From contig NZ_QJJU01000002.1 of the NCBI RefSeq assembly GCF_003201655.1, forward strand, positions 372,001 to 436,000: a DNA stretch of 64,000 nt, read 5' to 3'. The notes below the pieces were generated by a model, which had not been told where the DNA came from, searched no databases, and saw only the letters and a program-made list of their open reading frames with translations. The translations under genes were made by a program, and so were the position numbers. The stretch comes from Mycolicibacterium moriokaense. GTDB lineage: Bacteria; Actinomycetota; Actinomycetes; Mycobacteriales; Mycobacteriaceae. Shown here in pieces: positions 1 through 9,169 of the stretch (positions are counted from its first letter, which is position 1; every line of letters begins with the position of its first letter).

Positions 1-519
1 GTGCGCCACCGGGAAGTAGACGAACGTCGCCCACAGGCCCGCGAAGGTCAGCCAGGCGCCGAACTTCAGCCGGTCAGCGACCGCACCCGAGACCAGCGCG
101 ACCGTGATGATCGCGAACATCAACTGGAACATCACGAATACCAACTGCGGGATCGTGCCTGCCAGCGGGATATGCACCGCATCGACCGCTGCGGTCCCCG
201 TGCTCGGATCAGCGGCAACAGCGGCTTTCGCGTTACCGGCGATGAGACCCTTCAGTCCCCAGTACTGCGTGGGGTCGCCGAACAGGTCGAACGTGTCGTT
301 GCCGAAGGACAGCGAGTAGCCGTACAGCACCCACAACACCGTCACGACGCCCATGGCGCTGATGCTCATCATCAGCATGTTGAGCACACCCTTGGCGCGA
401 ACCATGCCGCCGTAGAAGAACGCCAGTCCTGGCGTCATCAGCAACACCAGCGCGGAGCTTGCCAGCATCCATGCCGTATCCCCGGTGTCGGGGATCCCCA
501 TTATCGGAAAGCCATCCAC
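1..519 (-). CDS. amt: Ammonium transporter Amt, N-terminal part (gene runs off the left edge)
   Basis: Amt/AmtB/Rh channels carry ammonium across the inner membrane and work with the PII protein GlnB/GlnK. Only the first 173 codons are in the window. The protein begins VDGFPIMGIPDTGDTAWM and continues with the typical first helices (ALVLLMTPGLAFFYGGMVRA) and the YGYSLSFG and QLMFAIITVAL segments of the family. The GTG at 519 is chosen because GGAGGA lies about 8 nt upstream. An ATG a few bases further upstream is in another frame and gives an unrelated sequence. In related mycobacteria glnB and glnD follow; they would lie outside this window. Two GlnR-like boxes precede the gene (620-667). 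Confidence 0.95.
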   Translation of the reverse strand, partial: MDGFPIMGIPDTGDTAWMLASSALVLLMTPGLAFFYGGMVRAKGVLNMLMMSISAMGVVTVLWVLYGYSLSFGNDTFDLFGDPTQYWGLKGLIAGNAKAAVAADPSTGTAAVDAVHIPLAGTIPQLVFVMFQLMFAIITVALVSGAVADRLKFGAWLTFAGLWATFVYFPVAH

Positions 520-602
520 TCGCCATTTCCTCCTTTGGCCATGGTTCGGCCGCACGGGGCGCGACCGTAACCTGGTCCAAGACAATGCTGAGTGGTTGTT
601 TC

Positions 603-608
603 ATATAA
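603..608 (-). promoter_or_regulatory. Candidate -10 region of the amt promoter (TTATAT)
   Basis: The minus strand reads TTATAT just downstream of the proximal GlnR-like box. That would put the box over the -35 region, as expected for an activator-dependent promoter. It is not a perfect TANNNT hexamer, so the call is tentative. Confidence 0.35.
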
Positions 609-619
609 GACGCTGCGGT

Positions 620-635
620 GTTTCGCTCATGTGAA
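620..635 (-). promoter_or_regulatory. GlnR-like box, proximal to amt
   Basis: The minus strand reads TTCAC-ATGAGC-GAAAC, close to the actinobacterial GlnR pattern GTNAC-N6-GNAAC. It lies exactly 32 bp (about three helical turns) from a second, better match. GlnR controls amt-glnB-glnD transcription in related mycobacteria, so location and sequence agree. Binding itself is inferred. Confidence 0.65.
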
Positions 636-651
636 CGGATGCGCCGCAAAC

Positions 652-667
652 GTTTCGGCGGTGTTAC
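652..667 (-). promoter_or_regulatory. GlnR-like box, distal to amt
   Basis: The minus strand reads GTAAC-ACCGCC-GAAAC, a full match to GTNAC-N6-GNAAC. It lies between the ftsY stop and the amt start, in helical phase with the proximal box. It is probably the stronger of the two sites for nitrogen-limitation activation of amt. Confidence 0.7.
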
Positions 668-693
668 ATCACGTGTTTCTCGACAGCTGTTTG

Positions 694-1995
694 TTATCCG
701 AGCAGCGCATCGACGAACGCCGCGGGCTCGAAAGGGGCGAGATCGTCCGGGCCTTCACCAAGACCGACGAGCTTGACCGGAACACCCAACTCCTGCTGTA
801 TCCGGAAGACGATTCCGCCCTTTGCCGTGCCGTCGAGTTTGGTCAACACGACGCCGGTGATGTCGACGACTTCAGCAAATACCCGAGCCTGAGGCAGGCT
901 GTTCTGCCCGATTGTGGCGTCGAGCACGAGCAGCACCTCATCGACCTCTGCGCGCCGGCTGACCACCCGTTTGACCTTGCCGAGTTCATCCATCAGACCG
1001 GTCTTGGTGTGCAGCCGCCCTGCCGTGTCGATGACGACGACGTCGGCGCCGGTCTCGATGCCCTTGTCTACAGCGTCGAAGGCAACCGATGCCGGGTCGG
1101 CCCCCTCTGCTCCACACACGACCTGCGCGCCCACTCGCGAGCCCCAGGTTTGCAGCTGGTGCGCCGCCGCGGCTCGGAAGGTGTCGGCGGCGCCGAGCAC
1201 CACACGGCGGCCGTCGGCGACCAGGACGCGGGCCAGCTTGCCGACCGTCGTCGTCTTACCGGTGCCATTGACGCCGACGACCAGCAGCACAGACGGCTTG
1301 TTGTCGTGCGGAAGCGCCTTGATCGAGCGGTCCAGGTCCGGGTGCAGCTCGGAGATCAGAACCTCGCGCAGCACCGCGCGGGCGTCGGTCTCGGTGCGCA
1401 CATTGCTGCTGGCCATCCGGGACCGCAGCGAGGTGACCACCGATTCGGTGACGACAGGGCCGAGGTCGGCGATCAGCAGGGTGTCCTCGACGGCCTCCCA
1501 GGAATCCTCGTCGAGGTCGCCGCCGCCGAGCAGGCCCAGCATGCTGCGGCCAAGGGTGTTCTGCGATTTCGCCAGCCGCCCTCGGAGCCGGTCCAGGCGA
1601 CCTTCCGGAGGCTCTATGGAGCCGACATCAGGCGCAGCAGGGGCTTCGACAAAATCCGGCCCGGGCTCGGCCTCAGCCTGCGGCGGCTCAGGCAGCTGAA
1701 CGTCCGCAATCGACCGTTTCGGCGCGTCGCGCGGGATGGTGGCATCATCGCCGACGGCGGGTAGCCCGCTGGTGTCGATGCGCTCGACCGGCTCAGCGGG
1801 TCCCGATTTGGTGAACGTGATCCCTGAGGACGCGGTATATCCACCGGAGCGGTCGACTGGAGTGGCAGTGTCAGCAGATGACAGGCTGATCCGTCGACGC
1901 CGGTACCGCACCAGCCCGACAACCAGCGCAGCGACAACCAGAACGGCAATGACGGCGATTGCGATCCACAGCCCTACCCCGACAGTTCCTGACAC
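694..1995 (-). CDS. ftsY: Signal recognition particle receptor FtsY
   Basis: FtsY is the membrane-associated GTPase that receives SRP-ribosome complexes for co-translational membrane insertion. The 433-residue protein starts with a hydrophobic anchor (WIAIAVIAVLVVAALVV, about 10-27) followed by RYRRRR. An acidic/proline A domain comes next, then the NG domain. The GTPase motifs are clear: GVNGTGKTTT near residue 240, DTAGRL, TKLDGTAKGG, and the closing GLGEGPDDL. The start is GTG, giving MSGTVGVG. Length is close to the roughly 420 residues of the M. tuberculosis protein. It is divergent from fni and upstream of amt, as in other mycobacteria apart from the fni insertion. Confidence 0.97.
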   Translation of the reverse strand: MSGTVGVGLWIAIAVIAVLVVAALVVGLVRYRRRRISLSSADTATPVDRSGGYTASSGITFTKSGPAEPVERIDTSGLPAVGDDATIPRDAPKRSIADVQLPEPPQAEAEPGPDFVEAPAAPDVGSIEPPEGRLDRLRGRLAKSQNTLGRSMLGLLGGGDLDEDSWEAVEDTLLIADLGPVVTESVVTSLRSRMASSNVRTETDARAVLREVLISELHPDLDRSIKALPHDNKPSVLLVVGVNGTGKTTTVGKLARVLVADGRRVVLGAADTFRAAAAHQLQTWGSRVGAQVVCGAEGADPASVAFDAVDKGIETGADVVVIDTAGRLHTKTGLMDELGKVKRVVSRRAEVDEVLLVLDATIGQNSLPQARVFAEVVDITGVVLTKLDGTAKGGIVFRIQQELGVPVKLVGLGEGPDDLAPFEPAAFVDALLG

Positions 1996-2023
1996 GACGC
2001 CATTGTCTCAGGGTGGTTAGCCG

Positions 2024-3046
2024 GTGACGCTCGACCCCGGCGGCATGGAGACCCGCAAACGGCGCCACATCGACGTGTGCCTGTCCGAGGCGGTCGACTA
2101 CCAGACGGTCACCACCGGGCTGGAGCGCTACCGGTTGCCGTACAACGCGCTCACCCAGACCAATCTGGGCAGTGTCGATCTGGCCAACGATTTCCTTGGC
2201 GCACGACTGCGTGCGCCGGTGCTGATCGGCTCGATGACGGGCGGGGCTGAGCTGTCGGGAACCATCAACCGAAATCTGGCCGCCGCCGCGCAGCAGCTCG
2301 GCATCGGCATGATGCTCGGGTCACAGCGCATCATGCTTGACAACGGCTCGGCCTCGACCTCGTTCAACGTCCGCGACGTGGCACCCGACGTGCTGCTGAT
2401 CGGGAACATCGGGCTGGCTCAACTCGACGAGTTCATGGTGCCCGATCTCGTCAAAGCGCTCGACCATGTCGGAGCCAATGCCCTTGCAGTGCATACCAAT
2501 CCGCTGCAGGAGGCGATGCAGCACGAAGGTGACACCGACTTCTCCGGCTCGGTATCGCGGTTGCGCGACATCGCGGGGTCGATCGGCTATCCCGTGATGT
2601 TGAAAGAGGTTGGCCACGGCATCGGCGCGGCGGCGGCTGCGGAGCTGGTGGACTGCCCGATCGCGGCCGTCGACGTCGCGGGCGCGGGTGGCACGTCGTG
2701 GGCGCGGGTCGAGCAGTACGTGCGGTACGGCGAGATCCGCTACCCGGCGCTGGCTGAGTGGGGTATCCCCACCGCGGAGGCACTGCAGGAGGTGCGGCAC
2801 ACGCTGCCGGACGTTTCGATCGTCGCGTCGGGCGGCATTCGCACCGGTATGGACGCCGCCAAGGTGTTGGCGATGGGCGCCGACGCGGTGGCAGTGGCTC
2901 GTCCGCTGCTGGCGCCAGCTATCGAATCGCCTGCCGCCGTGGTGGATTGGCTGCAGCGGTTCATCGACGAGCTATTGGTATGCCTGCACGGCTGCGGGGC
3001 CGCCAACTTGGCCGCCCTGCGCCGCCGCGGCGTCACCGAGCTGTGA
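2024..3046 (+). CDS. fni: Type 2 isopentenyl-diphosphate delta-isomerase (FMN-dependent)
   Basis: This enzyme interconverts isopentenyl and dimethylallyl diphosphate, supplying the starter for isoprenoids such as carotenoids, menaquinone and polyprenol carriers. The protein shows the type 2 family features in order: RKRRHID near the N-terminus, [31 protein letters not shown], and the C-terminal phosphate-binding stretch [20 protein letters not shown]. Length is 340 residues from the GTG at 2024. The ATG at 2045 ([10 protein letters not shown]) is an equally possible start. M. tuberculosis uses the unrelated type 1 enzyme and has nothing between ftsY and smc, so this is an insertion relative to that map. 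Only 28 bp separate it from the divergent ftsY start. Confidence 0.93.
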   Translation: MTLDPGGMETRKRRHIDVCLSEAVDYQTVTTGLERYRLPYNALTQTNLGSVDLANDFLGARLRAPVLIGSMTGGAELSGTINRNLAAAAQQLGIGMMLGSQRIMLDNGSASTSFNVRDVAPDVLLIGNIGLAQLDEFMVPDLVKALDHVGANALAVHTNPLQEAMQHEGDTDFSGSVSRLRDIAGSIGYPVMLKEVGHGIGAAAAAELVDCPIAAVDVAGAGGTSWARVEQYVRYGEIRYPALAEWGIPTAEALQEVRHTLPDVSIVASGGIRTGMDAAKVLAMGADAVAVARPLLAPAIESPAAVVDWLQRFIDELLVCLHGCGAANLAALRRRGVTEL

Positions 3047-3093
3047 TTTGTGTGCGTTCACGAGCGCTCACCGCTCTCGGACGCACACAAATC
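3045..3093. terminator. Palindromic hairpin between the convergent fni and smc genes
   Basis: The arms GATTTGTGTGCGT (3045-3057) and ACGCACACAAATC (3081-3093) are perfectly complementary, and an inner GAGCG/CGCTC pairing continues the stem. The hairpin starts inside the fni stop codon and ends just before the smc stop. It has no long T-run. It probably ends transcription from both sides. A related 51-bp element lies between wrbA and ilvC (56804-56856). Confidence 0.6.
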
Positions 3094-3098
3094 GCCAA

Positions 3099-6000
3099 TT
3101 AGGCGGGGGCGCCGACCAATTCCTGGCCGCGCATGCGCTGCGAGATCACCGCGGTGATGCCGTCGTCGCGCATCGTGACGCCGTAGAGCGCGTCGGCGAC
3201 CTCCATCGTCGGCTTCTGGTGGGTGATGACGATGAGCTGCGACTGGCTGCGCAGCTGCTCGAACAGTCCAAGCAGCCGGCGCAGGTTCACATCGTCGAGT
3301 GCCGCCTCCACCTCGTCCATCACGTAGAACGGCGACGGCCGCGCCCGGAAGATCGCCACCAGCATCGCCACCGCCGTCAGTGACTTCTCGCCACCGGACA
3401 GCAGCGACAGCCGCTTGATCTTCTTGCCGGGCGGACGGGCCTCGACCTCGATGCCGGTGGTCAGCATGTCGTCGGGATCGGTGAGCACCAGCCTGCCCTC
3501 GCCGCCGGGGAACAACGCCGAGAACACATCCCGGAATTCGCGTTCAACGTCGGCGTAGGCCTCGGCGAACACCTGCAGGATGCGGTCGTCGACGTCGGCG
3601 ATGACATCGAGCAGATCCTTGCGGGCCGCCTTGACGTCTTCGAGCTGGGTGGACAGGAAGTTGTAGCGCTCCTCAAGGGCCGCGAACTCCTCTAGCGCAA
3701 GCGGATTGACACGACCCAGTTCATTCAGTTCACGCTCGGCCTTCTTGGCGCGGCGTTCCTGGGCGGTCCGATCGAACGGCATCGGCGCAGGCATGGTGAC
3801 CTGCTCGCCACGTTCACGCGCCTGTTCGTACTCGGCCATCTCCAGCTCGGACGGCGCCAGCGCGACGTCGGGTCCGTATTCGGCGACGAGGTCGGCGGCC
3901 GCCATTCCAAACTGTTCGAGCGCGTGCTGCTCGAGCTGCTCAATACGCAGCGCCGCTTGGGCTTTGGCGACTTCGTCGCGGTGCAGCGCATCAGTGAGCG
4001 ACGCGATCTTGGCGGACAGTTCGTTGACTTCTTCACGCGCCTTCGTGAGCGCGGCCGCCCGGTGCTGACGCTCGGCGGCGACACCGTCGCGGGCACGGGA
4101 TGCGACGGCGACTGCCGCGCTAATCCGCTGCGCGACAAGGCGTCCCGACTCTGCCACCGCGGCTGCGACCGCCGCGGCATGTTCACGTGCCTCGCGAGCG
4201 CGCTGCGCACGCAGCCGGGCCTCGCGTTCGGCCGCCGCCGCCCGGCGCAGCGAATCCGCGCGTCCGCGAACGGCATTCGCGCGTTCTTCGGCGGTGCGCA
4301 CGGTCAGTCGCGCCTCCACCTCGGTGGCACGGGCCTGTTCAGCGGCGGCCAACGACGCCTGGCGGTCGTTGGGTTCTGCTTCGAACGTCGGCTCCTGCTG
4401 GGCGTTGTGCAGCCGCTGCTCGAGTGCGACCAGTTCCTCGACGGTGTTGGCGCGACCGGTCTCCAGCTCGTCGCGCTGCTGGTTGAGCCGCTGCCACTCG
4501 TCGTCGGCGGCGCGGGCCTCCTGGCCCAGCCTGCCGAGTTGCTCATAGATCGCCGAGATCGCGGCATCGGACTCGTTGAGCGCTGCCAGTGCCTGCTCAG
4601 CCGCGTCCTGTCGGGACGCCTGCTCGGCAAGTGCGCCCGACAACGCGGCCGACAGCTCGCCGGTCTGCTTCTCGGCATCGACCAACTCGGCGCGGGCCTT
4701 CTCGACCTCCGAGGTGATCTCCAGCGTGCTCGGCTTGCGGTCCGAGCCGCCGCTGACCCAGCCCGCGCCGACAAGGTCACCGTCGGAGGTGACCGCGCGG
4801 AGCTGCGGCCGCGCCGCGACGAGATCCAGCGCGGCCGCCAGGTCCTGCACCACCGCGACATCGGACAGCATGGCGTTGATCGCGCCTTGCAGCCGCGACG
4901 GCGCCTCGACCAGGTCGATTGCCCAGGCCGCGCCATACGGCAGCTGCCCAACAGGCGGTGCCGCGTGGTGCTGCCAGTCGCCAAGCACGATGGCCGCACG
5001 GCCACCGTCGGACTGTTTCAGCGCCGCGACGGCCGAACGGGCGGCACCGAAGTTCTCCGCCGCGACGGCGTCCGCAGCAGCGCCGAGCACCGTGGCCACG
5101 GCCACCTCGTAGCCGGGGCGCACCTTCAGCAGATTCGCAATCGACCCGAAAAGCCCTGCGCTGCTGTGGTTTCTCTGCAGCCACGCCGCGCCGTCCTTGC
5201 GATCCAGCCCGACCGACAACGCCTCGATGCGTGCGCGCAGCGAGGCCACTTGGCGCTCTGCGCCTCGCTCCCCCGCTTGCAGTTCGGTGACGCGTTCGTC
5301 GGCCAGCCGCAGCGCGGCCACTGTGCGGTCATGGTGGTCGTCGAGGCCGACCTCGCCTGCGTCGAGCTCACCGACGCGGCTCTGGACGATCTCGAACTCG
5401 GCCTGCATCTGCTGCGCCTTGGCCGCCGCGTCCTCGATGCCGACCGAAAGGCGAGCCACGGTCTCATCGATCGACTCGACGCGGGTACGCATGGTGTCGA
5501 CCTGTCCGGCCAGTCGCGCCAGACCCTCGCGGCGGTCGGCTTCGGCGCGGGCAGCGGCCAGATGGGCGCGTTCGGCCTCGGCGGCGACGCCTTCGCGTTC
5601 GGTGAGTTCGGCACGGGCAGCCTCCAGCCGAGTGCGGGATTGGGCCAACTCGTCGAGCAGTTGCCGCTCCCGCGCCGCGACCTCTTCTGCCTGGGCGTCG
5701 AGGGCATCGGGGTCGGGCCCGGTGGACGCCTCCGGTTCGGCGTCGAGGTGCTGGGCGCGCTCGCTGGCGATGCGCACGGTCGCGCTGATTCGTTCGGCCA
5801 GCGCTGACAGCCGGAACCAGGTCTGCTGGGCGGCCTCTGCGCGCTCACTGAGGGTGGTGACCGCAACTTCGTGTGCGTTCAGTTCGACGGATTTCGCGTC
5901 GAGCCGGGTGGCGGCATCGTCGTGTTCTCGGCGCAGCGTGGTCTCGGCGTGATCGGTGTTGTCGAACTCGGCCTTGCGGGTGACCAGATCGTCGGCGGCG

Positions 6001-6686
6001 AGCCGGAGCCTGGCGTCGCGCAGATCGGCCTGGATGGTCTGGGCGCGACGGGCCATCTCGGCCTGGCGGCCCAGCGGCTTGAGCTGGCGGCGCAGCTCGG
6101 TGGTCAGGTCGGTCAGCCTGGCCAGGTTGGCCGACATCGCGTCGAGCTTGCGGACCGCTTTTTCCTTGCGCTTGCGGTGCTTGAGCACGCCCGCGGCTTC
6201 CTCGATGAACGCCCGTCGGTCCTCCGGCCGCGACTCGAGGATCTCGTTGAGCTTGCCCTGGCCGACGATGACGTGCATCTCGCGCCCGATGCCGGAGTCG
6301 GAGAGCAGCTCCTGCACATCCATCAAACGGCAACTGGTGCCGTTGATTTCGTACTCGCTGCCACCGTCGCGGAACATCCGGCGGGTGATCGACACCTCGG
6401 AGTACTCGATGGGCAGCGCGTTGTCGGAGTTGTCGATCGTGACTGTCACCTCGGCGCGGCCCAGCGGGGCGCGCGACGACGTGCCCGCGAAGATGACGTC
6501 CTCCATCTTGCCGCCGCGCAGGCTCTTGGCGCTGTGCTCGCCCATCACCCAGGTGAGCGCGTCGACCACATTCGACTTGCCCGACCCGTTGGGTCCGACC
6601 ACACACGTGATGCCCTTTTCGAAGCGCAGAGTCGTCGGTGAAGCAAAGGACTTGAAGCCCTTCAGCGTCAGACTCTTGAGGTGCAC
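3099..6686 (-). CDS. smc: Chromosome segregation ATPase Smc
   Basis: Smc forms the condensin-like ring, with ScpA and ScpB, that organises and segregates the chromosome. The 1195-residue protein has the N-terminal ATP-binding half with Walker [10 protein letters not shown] (about 33-41). Two long coiled coils, rich in A, E, R and Q, flank a hinge around residues 500-640 ([17 protein letters not shown] to [16 protein letters not shown]). The C-terminal half carries the ABC signature [11 protein letters not shown] and Walker [14 protein letters not shown]. The GTG at 6686 ([14 protein letters not shown]) is chosen because this is where homologues begin. The frame is open upstream, but that extension has no family resemblance. 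The gene is 26 bp downstream of acyP. Confidence 0.97.
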   Translation of the reverse strand: MHLKSLTLKGFKSFASPTTLRFEKGITCVVGPNGSGKSNVVDALTWVMGEHSAKSLRGGKMEDVIFAGTSSRAPLGRAEVTVTIDNSDNALPIEYSEVSITRRMFRDGGSEYEINGTSCRLMDVQELLSDSGIGREMHVIVGQGKLNEILESRPEDRRAFIEEAAGVLKHRKRKEKAVRKLDAMSANLARLTDLTTELRRQLKPLGRQAEMARRAQTIQADLRDARLRLAADDLVTRKAEFDNTDHAETTLRREHDDAATRLDAKSVELNAHEVAVTTLSERAEAAQQTWFRLSALAERISATVRIASERAQHLDAEPEASTGPDPDALDAQAEEVAARERQLLDELAQSRTRLEAARAELTEREGVAAEAERAHLAAARAEADRREGLARLAGQVDTMRTRVESIDETVARLSVGIEDAAAKAQQMQAEFEIVQSRVGELDAGEVGLDDHHDRTVAALRLADERVTELQAGERGAERQVASLRARIEALSVGLDRKDGAAWLQRNHSSAGLFGSIANLLKVRPGYEVAVATVLGAAADAVAAENFGAARSAVAALKQSDGGRAAIVLGDWQHHAAPPVGQLPYGAAWAIDLVEAPSRLQGAINAMLSDVAVVQDLAAALDLVAARPQLRAVTSDGDLVGAGWVSGGSDRKPSTLEITSEVEKARAELVDAEKQTGELSAALSGALAEQASRQDAAEQALAALNESDAAISAIYEQLGRLGQEARAADDEWQRLNQQRDELETGRANTVEELVALEQRLHNAQQEPTFEAEPNDRQASLAAAEQARATEVEARLTVRTAEERANAVRGRADSLRRAAAAEREARLRAQRAREAREHAAAVAAAVAESGRLVAQRISAAVAVASRARDGVAAERQHRAAALTKAREEVNELSAKIASLTDALHRDEVAKAQAALRIEQLEQHALEQFGMAAADLVAEYGPDVALAPSELEMAEYEQARERGEQVTMPAPMPFDRTAQERRAKKAERELNELGRVNPLALEEFAALEERYNFLSTQLEDVKAARKDLLDVIADVDDRILQVFAEAYADVEREFRDVFSALFPGGEGRLVLTDPDDMLTTGIEVEARPPGKKIKRLSLLSGGEKSLTAVAMLVAIFRARPSPFYVMDEVEAALDDVNLRRLLGLFEQLRSQSQLIVITHQKPTMEVADALYGVTMRDDGITAVISQRMRGQELVGAPA

Positions 6687-6712
6687 GGGGTGCCACACTA
6701 CCGTCGCGCAGG

Positions 6713-6997
6713 CTAACGCTCGGTGAACCCCGAGAGCGCGTCGCCGACTTCTGACCAATCGACGATGACTTTGTCGACATGACCGGGCGTGGTCCCGCTT
6801 TGTAGCAGGTCAAGTAACCGTTGGCAGGCTTCCTGCGGGCCCTGCGCGACGACCTGGACGCGACCGTCGGGCCTGTTGGATGCGAAGCCGGTCAGCCCCA
6901 ATTCCAACGCCCGGGACCGCGTCCACCAGCGGAATCCCACCCCTTGGACGTACCCGTGCACCCAAGCCGTAAGCCGGACGTCAGCTAACTCCTGCAT
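6713..6997 (-). CDS. acyP: Acylphosphatase
   Basis: Acylphosphatase hydrolyses the carboxyl-phosphate bond of small acyl phosphates in the cytosol. The 94-residue protein has the family core [18 protein letters not shown], with the phosphate-binding loop and catalytic Arg, followed by [20 protein letters not shown], which carries the catalytic Asn. The start is uncertain: the ATG at 6997 overlaps the end of the OsmC-family gene by 17 bp and has a GAGG a few bases upstream, and a GTG lies directly before it. It sits between that gene and smc in the usual mycobacterial order and is probably translated by coupling. Confidence 0.93.
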   Translation of the reverse strand: MQELADVRLTAWVHGYVQGVGFRWWTRSRALELGLTGFASNRPDGRVQVVAQGPQEACQRLLDLLQSGTTPGHVDKVIVDWSEVGDALSGFTER

Positions 6998-7397
6998 CAC
7001 TGACCTCAAACGTCACTTTGGTACCGGATTTGAGCGTGCGGCCCACCGTGCACACCTGATCGATGGCGCGCTCGACGACCGTGAGTACCCGTGCCCGCTC
7101 CTCCTCAGACAGCGCCGAGAGATCGAGTTCCATCCGCTCCTCGAGCAGCGGGTAGCGCTCCTGCTCGCGATCGGCAGGCCCGGACACCCTGATCGTCGTC
7201 TGATAATCCTCGCCGAGACGCCGTTGCAGCGGCGCGTCACTGGACATTCCGCTGCAGGCCGCCAACGCGATCTTCATCAACTCCCCCGGGGTGAAGACGC
7301 CATCGACGTCTTCCGAGCCGACGAGCACCTCCGCGCCGCGCGCGCTGCGCCCGGTGTAGCGGCGCACACCGGTGCGCTCAACCCACAGTTCGGTCAT
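6981..7397 (-). CDS. OsmC/Ohr-family peroxiredoxin (Rv2923c type)
   Basis: OsmC-family proteins reduce organic hydroperoxides with a pair of cysteines. This 138-residue protein has the two expected residues: Cys48 in [11 protein letters not shown] and Cys116 in [10 protein letters not shown]. The usual Arg-containing strand region lies in the N-terminal half, with [14 protein letters not shown] residues ([11 protein letters not shown]) near 11-21. Length is typical for the OsmC subgroup. The start ATG follows a 217-bp region holding two palindromic repeats. Its 3' end overlaps acyP. The physiological substrate and electron donor cannot be read from the sequence. Confidence 0.9.
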   Translation of the reverse strand: MTELWVERTGVRRYTGRSARGAEVLVGSEDVDGVFTPGELMKIALAACSGMSSDAPLQRRLGEDYQTTIRVSGPADREQERYPLLEERMELDLSALSEEERARVLTVVERAIDQVCTVGRTLKSGTKVTFEVSDAGVS

Positions 7398-7417
7398 GGC
7401 TTATTTCTACAACCTCC

Positions 7418-7479
7418 CGCGAGCGTGCGTGTCTGCCCGCCGACACGCCGTGGTTGGCGGACATTTTGCGCACGCTCGC
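7418..7479 (+). repeat. 62-bp palindromic intergenic repeat, copy A
   Basis: Copy A begins CGCGAGCGTGCGTGTCTGC and ends GCGCACGCTCGC, so its own ends are inverted repeats (GCGAGCGTGCG / CGCACGCTCGC). The interior contains GACACGCC and a short CATTTTG. Copy B at 7549-7610 is the same element in opposite orientation, with matching ends and a more divergent middle. Confidence 0.75.
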
Positions 7480-7548
7480 CATTGCATGACGGTGCGGATT
7501 TCGTCGCCCGCCCGCGTCGCCGTGCACACACGTCACACTCGCAGCGGC

Positions 7549-7610
7549 GCGAGCGTGCGCCGAATGCCACATTTTGGCGGCGTGTCGTGTGCAGACACGC
7601 ACGGTCGCGG
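7549..7610 (-). repeat. 62-bp palindromic intergenic repeat, copy B (inverted)
   Basis: Read on the minus strand, this copy starts CGCGACCGTGCGTGTCTGC, shares GACACGCC at the same offset and ends GCGCACGCTCGC. It is therefore an inverted second copy of the element at 7418-7479. The length is identical, and differences are concentrated in the centre. The pair could form one large cruciform or two separate hairpins. Confidence 0.75.
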
Positions 7611-7614
7611 GGGT

Positions 7615-8472
7615 CTAGGTGAGCCGTACCCGTGGGCGCGGTTGGCATTTCGGGCAGTAGAACGACGACCGGTTCATGAACTTCTCCCGCCGCATCACCG
7701 CGCCGCAGCGCCTGCACGGCTCACCCTCGCGGCCATAAGCATCCAGCGACCGTTCGAAGTAGCCGGACTCGCCGTTGACGTTGACGTACATCGAGTCGAA
7801 CGACGTGCCCCCCTGATCCAGCGCGTCGGACATCACGTCGGCGGCGGCGTCGAGCAGCTCGACCAACTTCGCGCGAGCCAGCGACGAAGCCAGCCGCGCT
7901 CCGTTGATCTTGGCCCGCCACAGCGCCTCGTCGGCGTATATGTTGCCGATGCCCGAAACCACTGTCTGGTCCAACAGCTGGCGCTTTATCTCAGAGTGCT
8001 TGCGCCGCAACACCGTAACGACGTTGTCGCGGTTGAACTTCGGGTCGAGCGGATCGCGAGCCAGATGTGCGACGGGCACAGGCACGTCGGTGCCGTCGAC
8101 CGTGACCACCTCGGCGATCATCCAGCCACCGAACGTGCGCTGGTCGACGAAGCTCAGCGTGGTGCCGTCGTCGAACAGTGCCGCGATACGCAAGTGGTTC
8201 TCGTTCGGCACCTCACCGAGCAACATCTGGCCGCTCATGCCGAGGTGCACCACCAGGGCCGAGCCGTCGCCGAGCGTCAACCACAGGTACTTGCCCCGCC
8301 GGCCGGTGCCGGTGACCTCCATGTCAAGCAGCCGCGCTGTCAGGTCGGCGGGCCCCGCTTCGTGACGACGCACCGCGCGCGGGTGGTGAACCCGCACGGC
8401 GCTGATGGTTCGACCGGTCACGTGAGCCGCCAACCCGCGCCGGACGACCTCGACCTCTGGCAGCTCAGGCAT
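7615..8472 (-). CDS. mutM: Formamidopyrimidine-DNA glycosylase (Fpg/MutM)
   Basis: MutM removes 8-oxoguanine and formamidopyrimidines and cleaves the abasic site. The mature enzyme starts [13 protein letters not shown]: Pro2 is the Schiff-base nucleophile and Glu3 is catalytic, so the start must be the ATG at 8472 and not a codon six bases upstream. GRRGKYLWL supplies the conserved Lys near residue 57. The C-terminus has the zinc finger CRRCG...CPKC. At 285 residues it is close to the usual length. The start overlaps the end of rnc by 8 bp, implying coupled translation. Confidence 0.97.
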   Translation of the reverse strand: MPELPEVEVVRRGLAAHVTGRTISAVRVHHPRAVRRHEAGPADLTARLLDMEVTGTGRRGKYLWLTLGDGSALVVHLGMSGQMLLGEVPNENHLRIAALFDDGTTLSFVDQRTFGGWMIAEVVTVDGTDVPVPVAHLARDPLDPKFNRDNVVTVLRRKHSEIKRQLLDQTVVSGIGNIYADEALWRAKINGARLASSLARAKLVELLDAAADVMSDALDQGGTSFDSMYVNVNGESGYFERSLDAYGREGEPCRRCGAVMRREKFMNRSSFYCPKCQPRPRVRLT

Positions 8473-9169
8473 CAACACCTGGGCCGGTAAGCGCGGTCCA
8501 GGCGGCGGCGGCCGCCTTCAGTTCGGCTTCCTTCTTCGTCCTGCCGACGCCCGTGCCGTACTCGACGTCGTTGACGACGACCGTCGCGGTGAATTCCTTG
8601 TCGTGGTCGGGGCCTGTGGAGGTCACCGCATACGACGGCACTCCCATGCTGCGCGAGGCGGTGAGCTCCTGCAGGCTGCTCTTCCAGTCCAGCCCCGCAC
8701 CCAGTGTCGGCGCGGTGTCCAGCAGTGCGGCGAACAGCCGCAGGATCACCTCACGGGCCGTAACGACACCGTGCTCCAAATAGATTGCGCCCAGCATGGA
8801 TTCGACCCCGTCGGCCAGGATGCTCGACTTGTCGGCTCCGCCGGAGTGCTCCTCGCCCTTGCCGAGCAACAGGTGGGCGCCAAGTCCGCCTTCTGAAAGA
8901 TGGCGACCGACCTCGGCCAGCGCCTGGGTGTTGACAATGCTGGCGCGCAGCTTGGCCAGATCGCCTTCTGAGCGGTCGGGGTGGCGGTGGTAGAGCTCCT
9001 CGGTCACGACGAGCCCGAGCACGGCGTCACCCAGGAACTCCAGGCGCTCGTTGGTGGGCAACCCGCCATTCTCGTAGGAGAAGCTGCGGTGGGTCAGCGC
9101 GATCGTCAACAGTTCGTCGGGCAGGTCGACACCCAACGCCTTGAGCAGGGCAGCCCGATCAGCGCTCAC
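8465..9169 (-). CDS. rnc: Ribonuclease III
   Basis: RNase III cleaves double-stranded RNA and processes rRNA precursors. The 234-residue protein has the signature [13 protein letters not shown] (about 40-52), which holds the catalytic Glu44 and Asp48. The second metal-binding motif is [13 protein letters not shown]-terminal dsRNA-binding domain runs from [10 protein letters not shown] to [13 protein letters not shown]. The GTG at 9169 overlaps the stop of the upstream YceD-family gene as GTGA and fits the homologous N-terminus. The longer upstream frame codes for non-homologous sequence. It forms a tight operon with the YceD-family gene and mutM. Confidence 0.96.
   Translation of the reverse strand: MSADRAALLKALGVDLPDELLTIALTHRSFSYENGGLPTNERLEFLGDAVLGLVVTEELYHRHPDRSEGDLAKLRASIVNTQALAEVGRHLSEGGLGAHLLLGKGEEHSGGADKSSILADGVESMLGAIYLEHGVVTAREVILRLFAALLDTAPTLGAGLDWKSSLQELTASRSMGVPSYAVTSTGPDHDKEFTATVVVNDVEYGTGVGRTKKEAELKAAAAAWTALTGPGVDA

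Larger units (their letters stand above)
7398..7614. other. 217-bp intergenic region with two inverted palindromic repeats
   Basis: This gap lies between the mutM stop and the OsmC-family start, both leftward. It holds the two 62-bp repeats annotated separately and a pyrimidine/GC-rich spacer of about 70 bp. I see no coding frame with mycobacterial codon use. Promoter elements for the OsmC-family gene must lie here, but I cannot point to a confident hexamer pair. Confidence 0.6.

Noticed and set aside
233..649. Leftward open frame of 138 codons overlapping the amt start
   Set aside because: Out of frame with amt; its ATG at the Shine-Dalgarno sequence gives no homologous protein, while the GTG at 519 gives a clear Amt N-terminus.
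3924..5807. Long rightward open frame of 627 codons inside smc
   Set aside because: It is antisense to the coiled-coil region of smc. High GC removes stop codons from shadow frames, and the translation is low-complexity with no family match.
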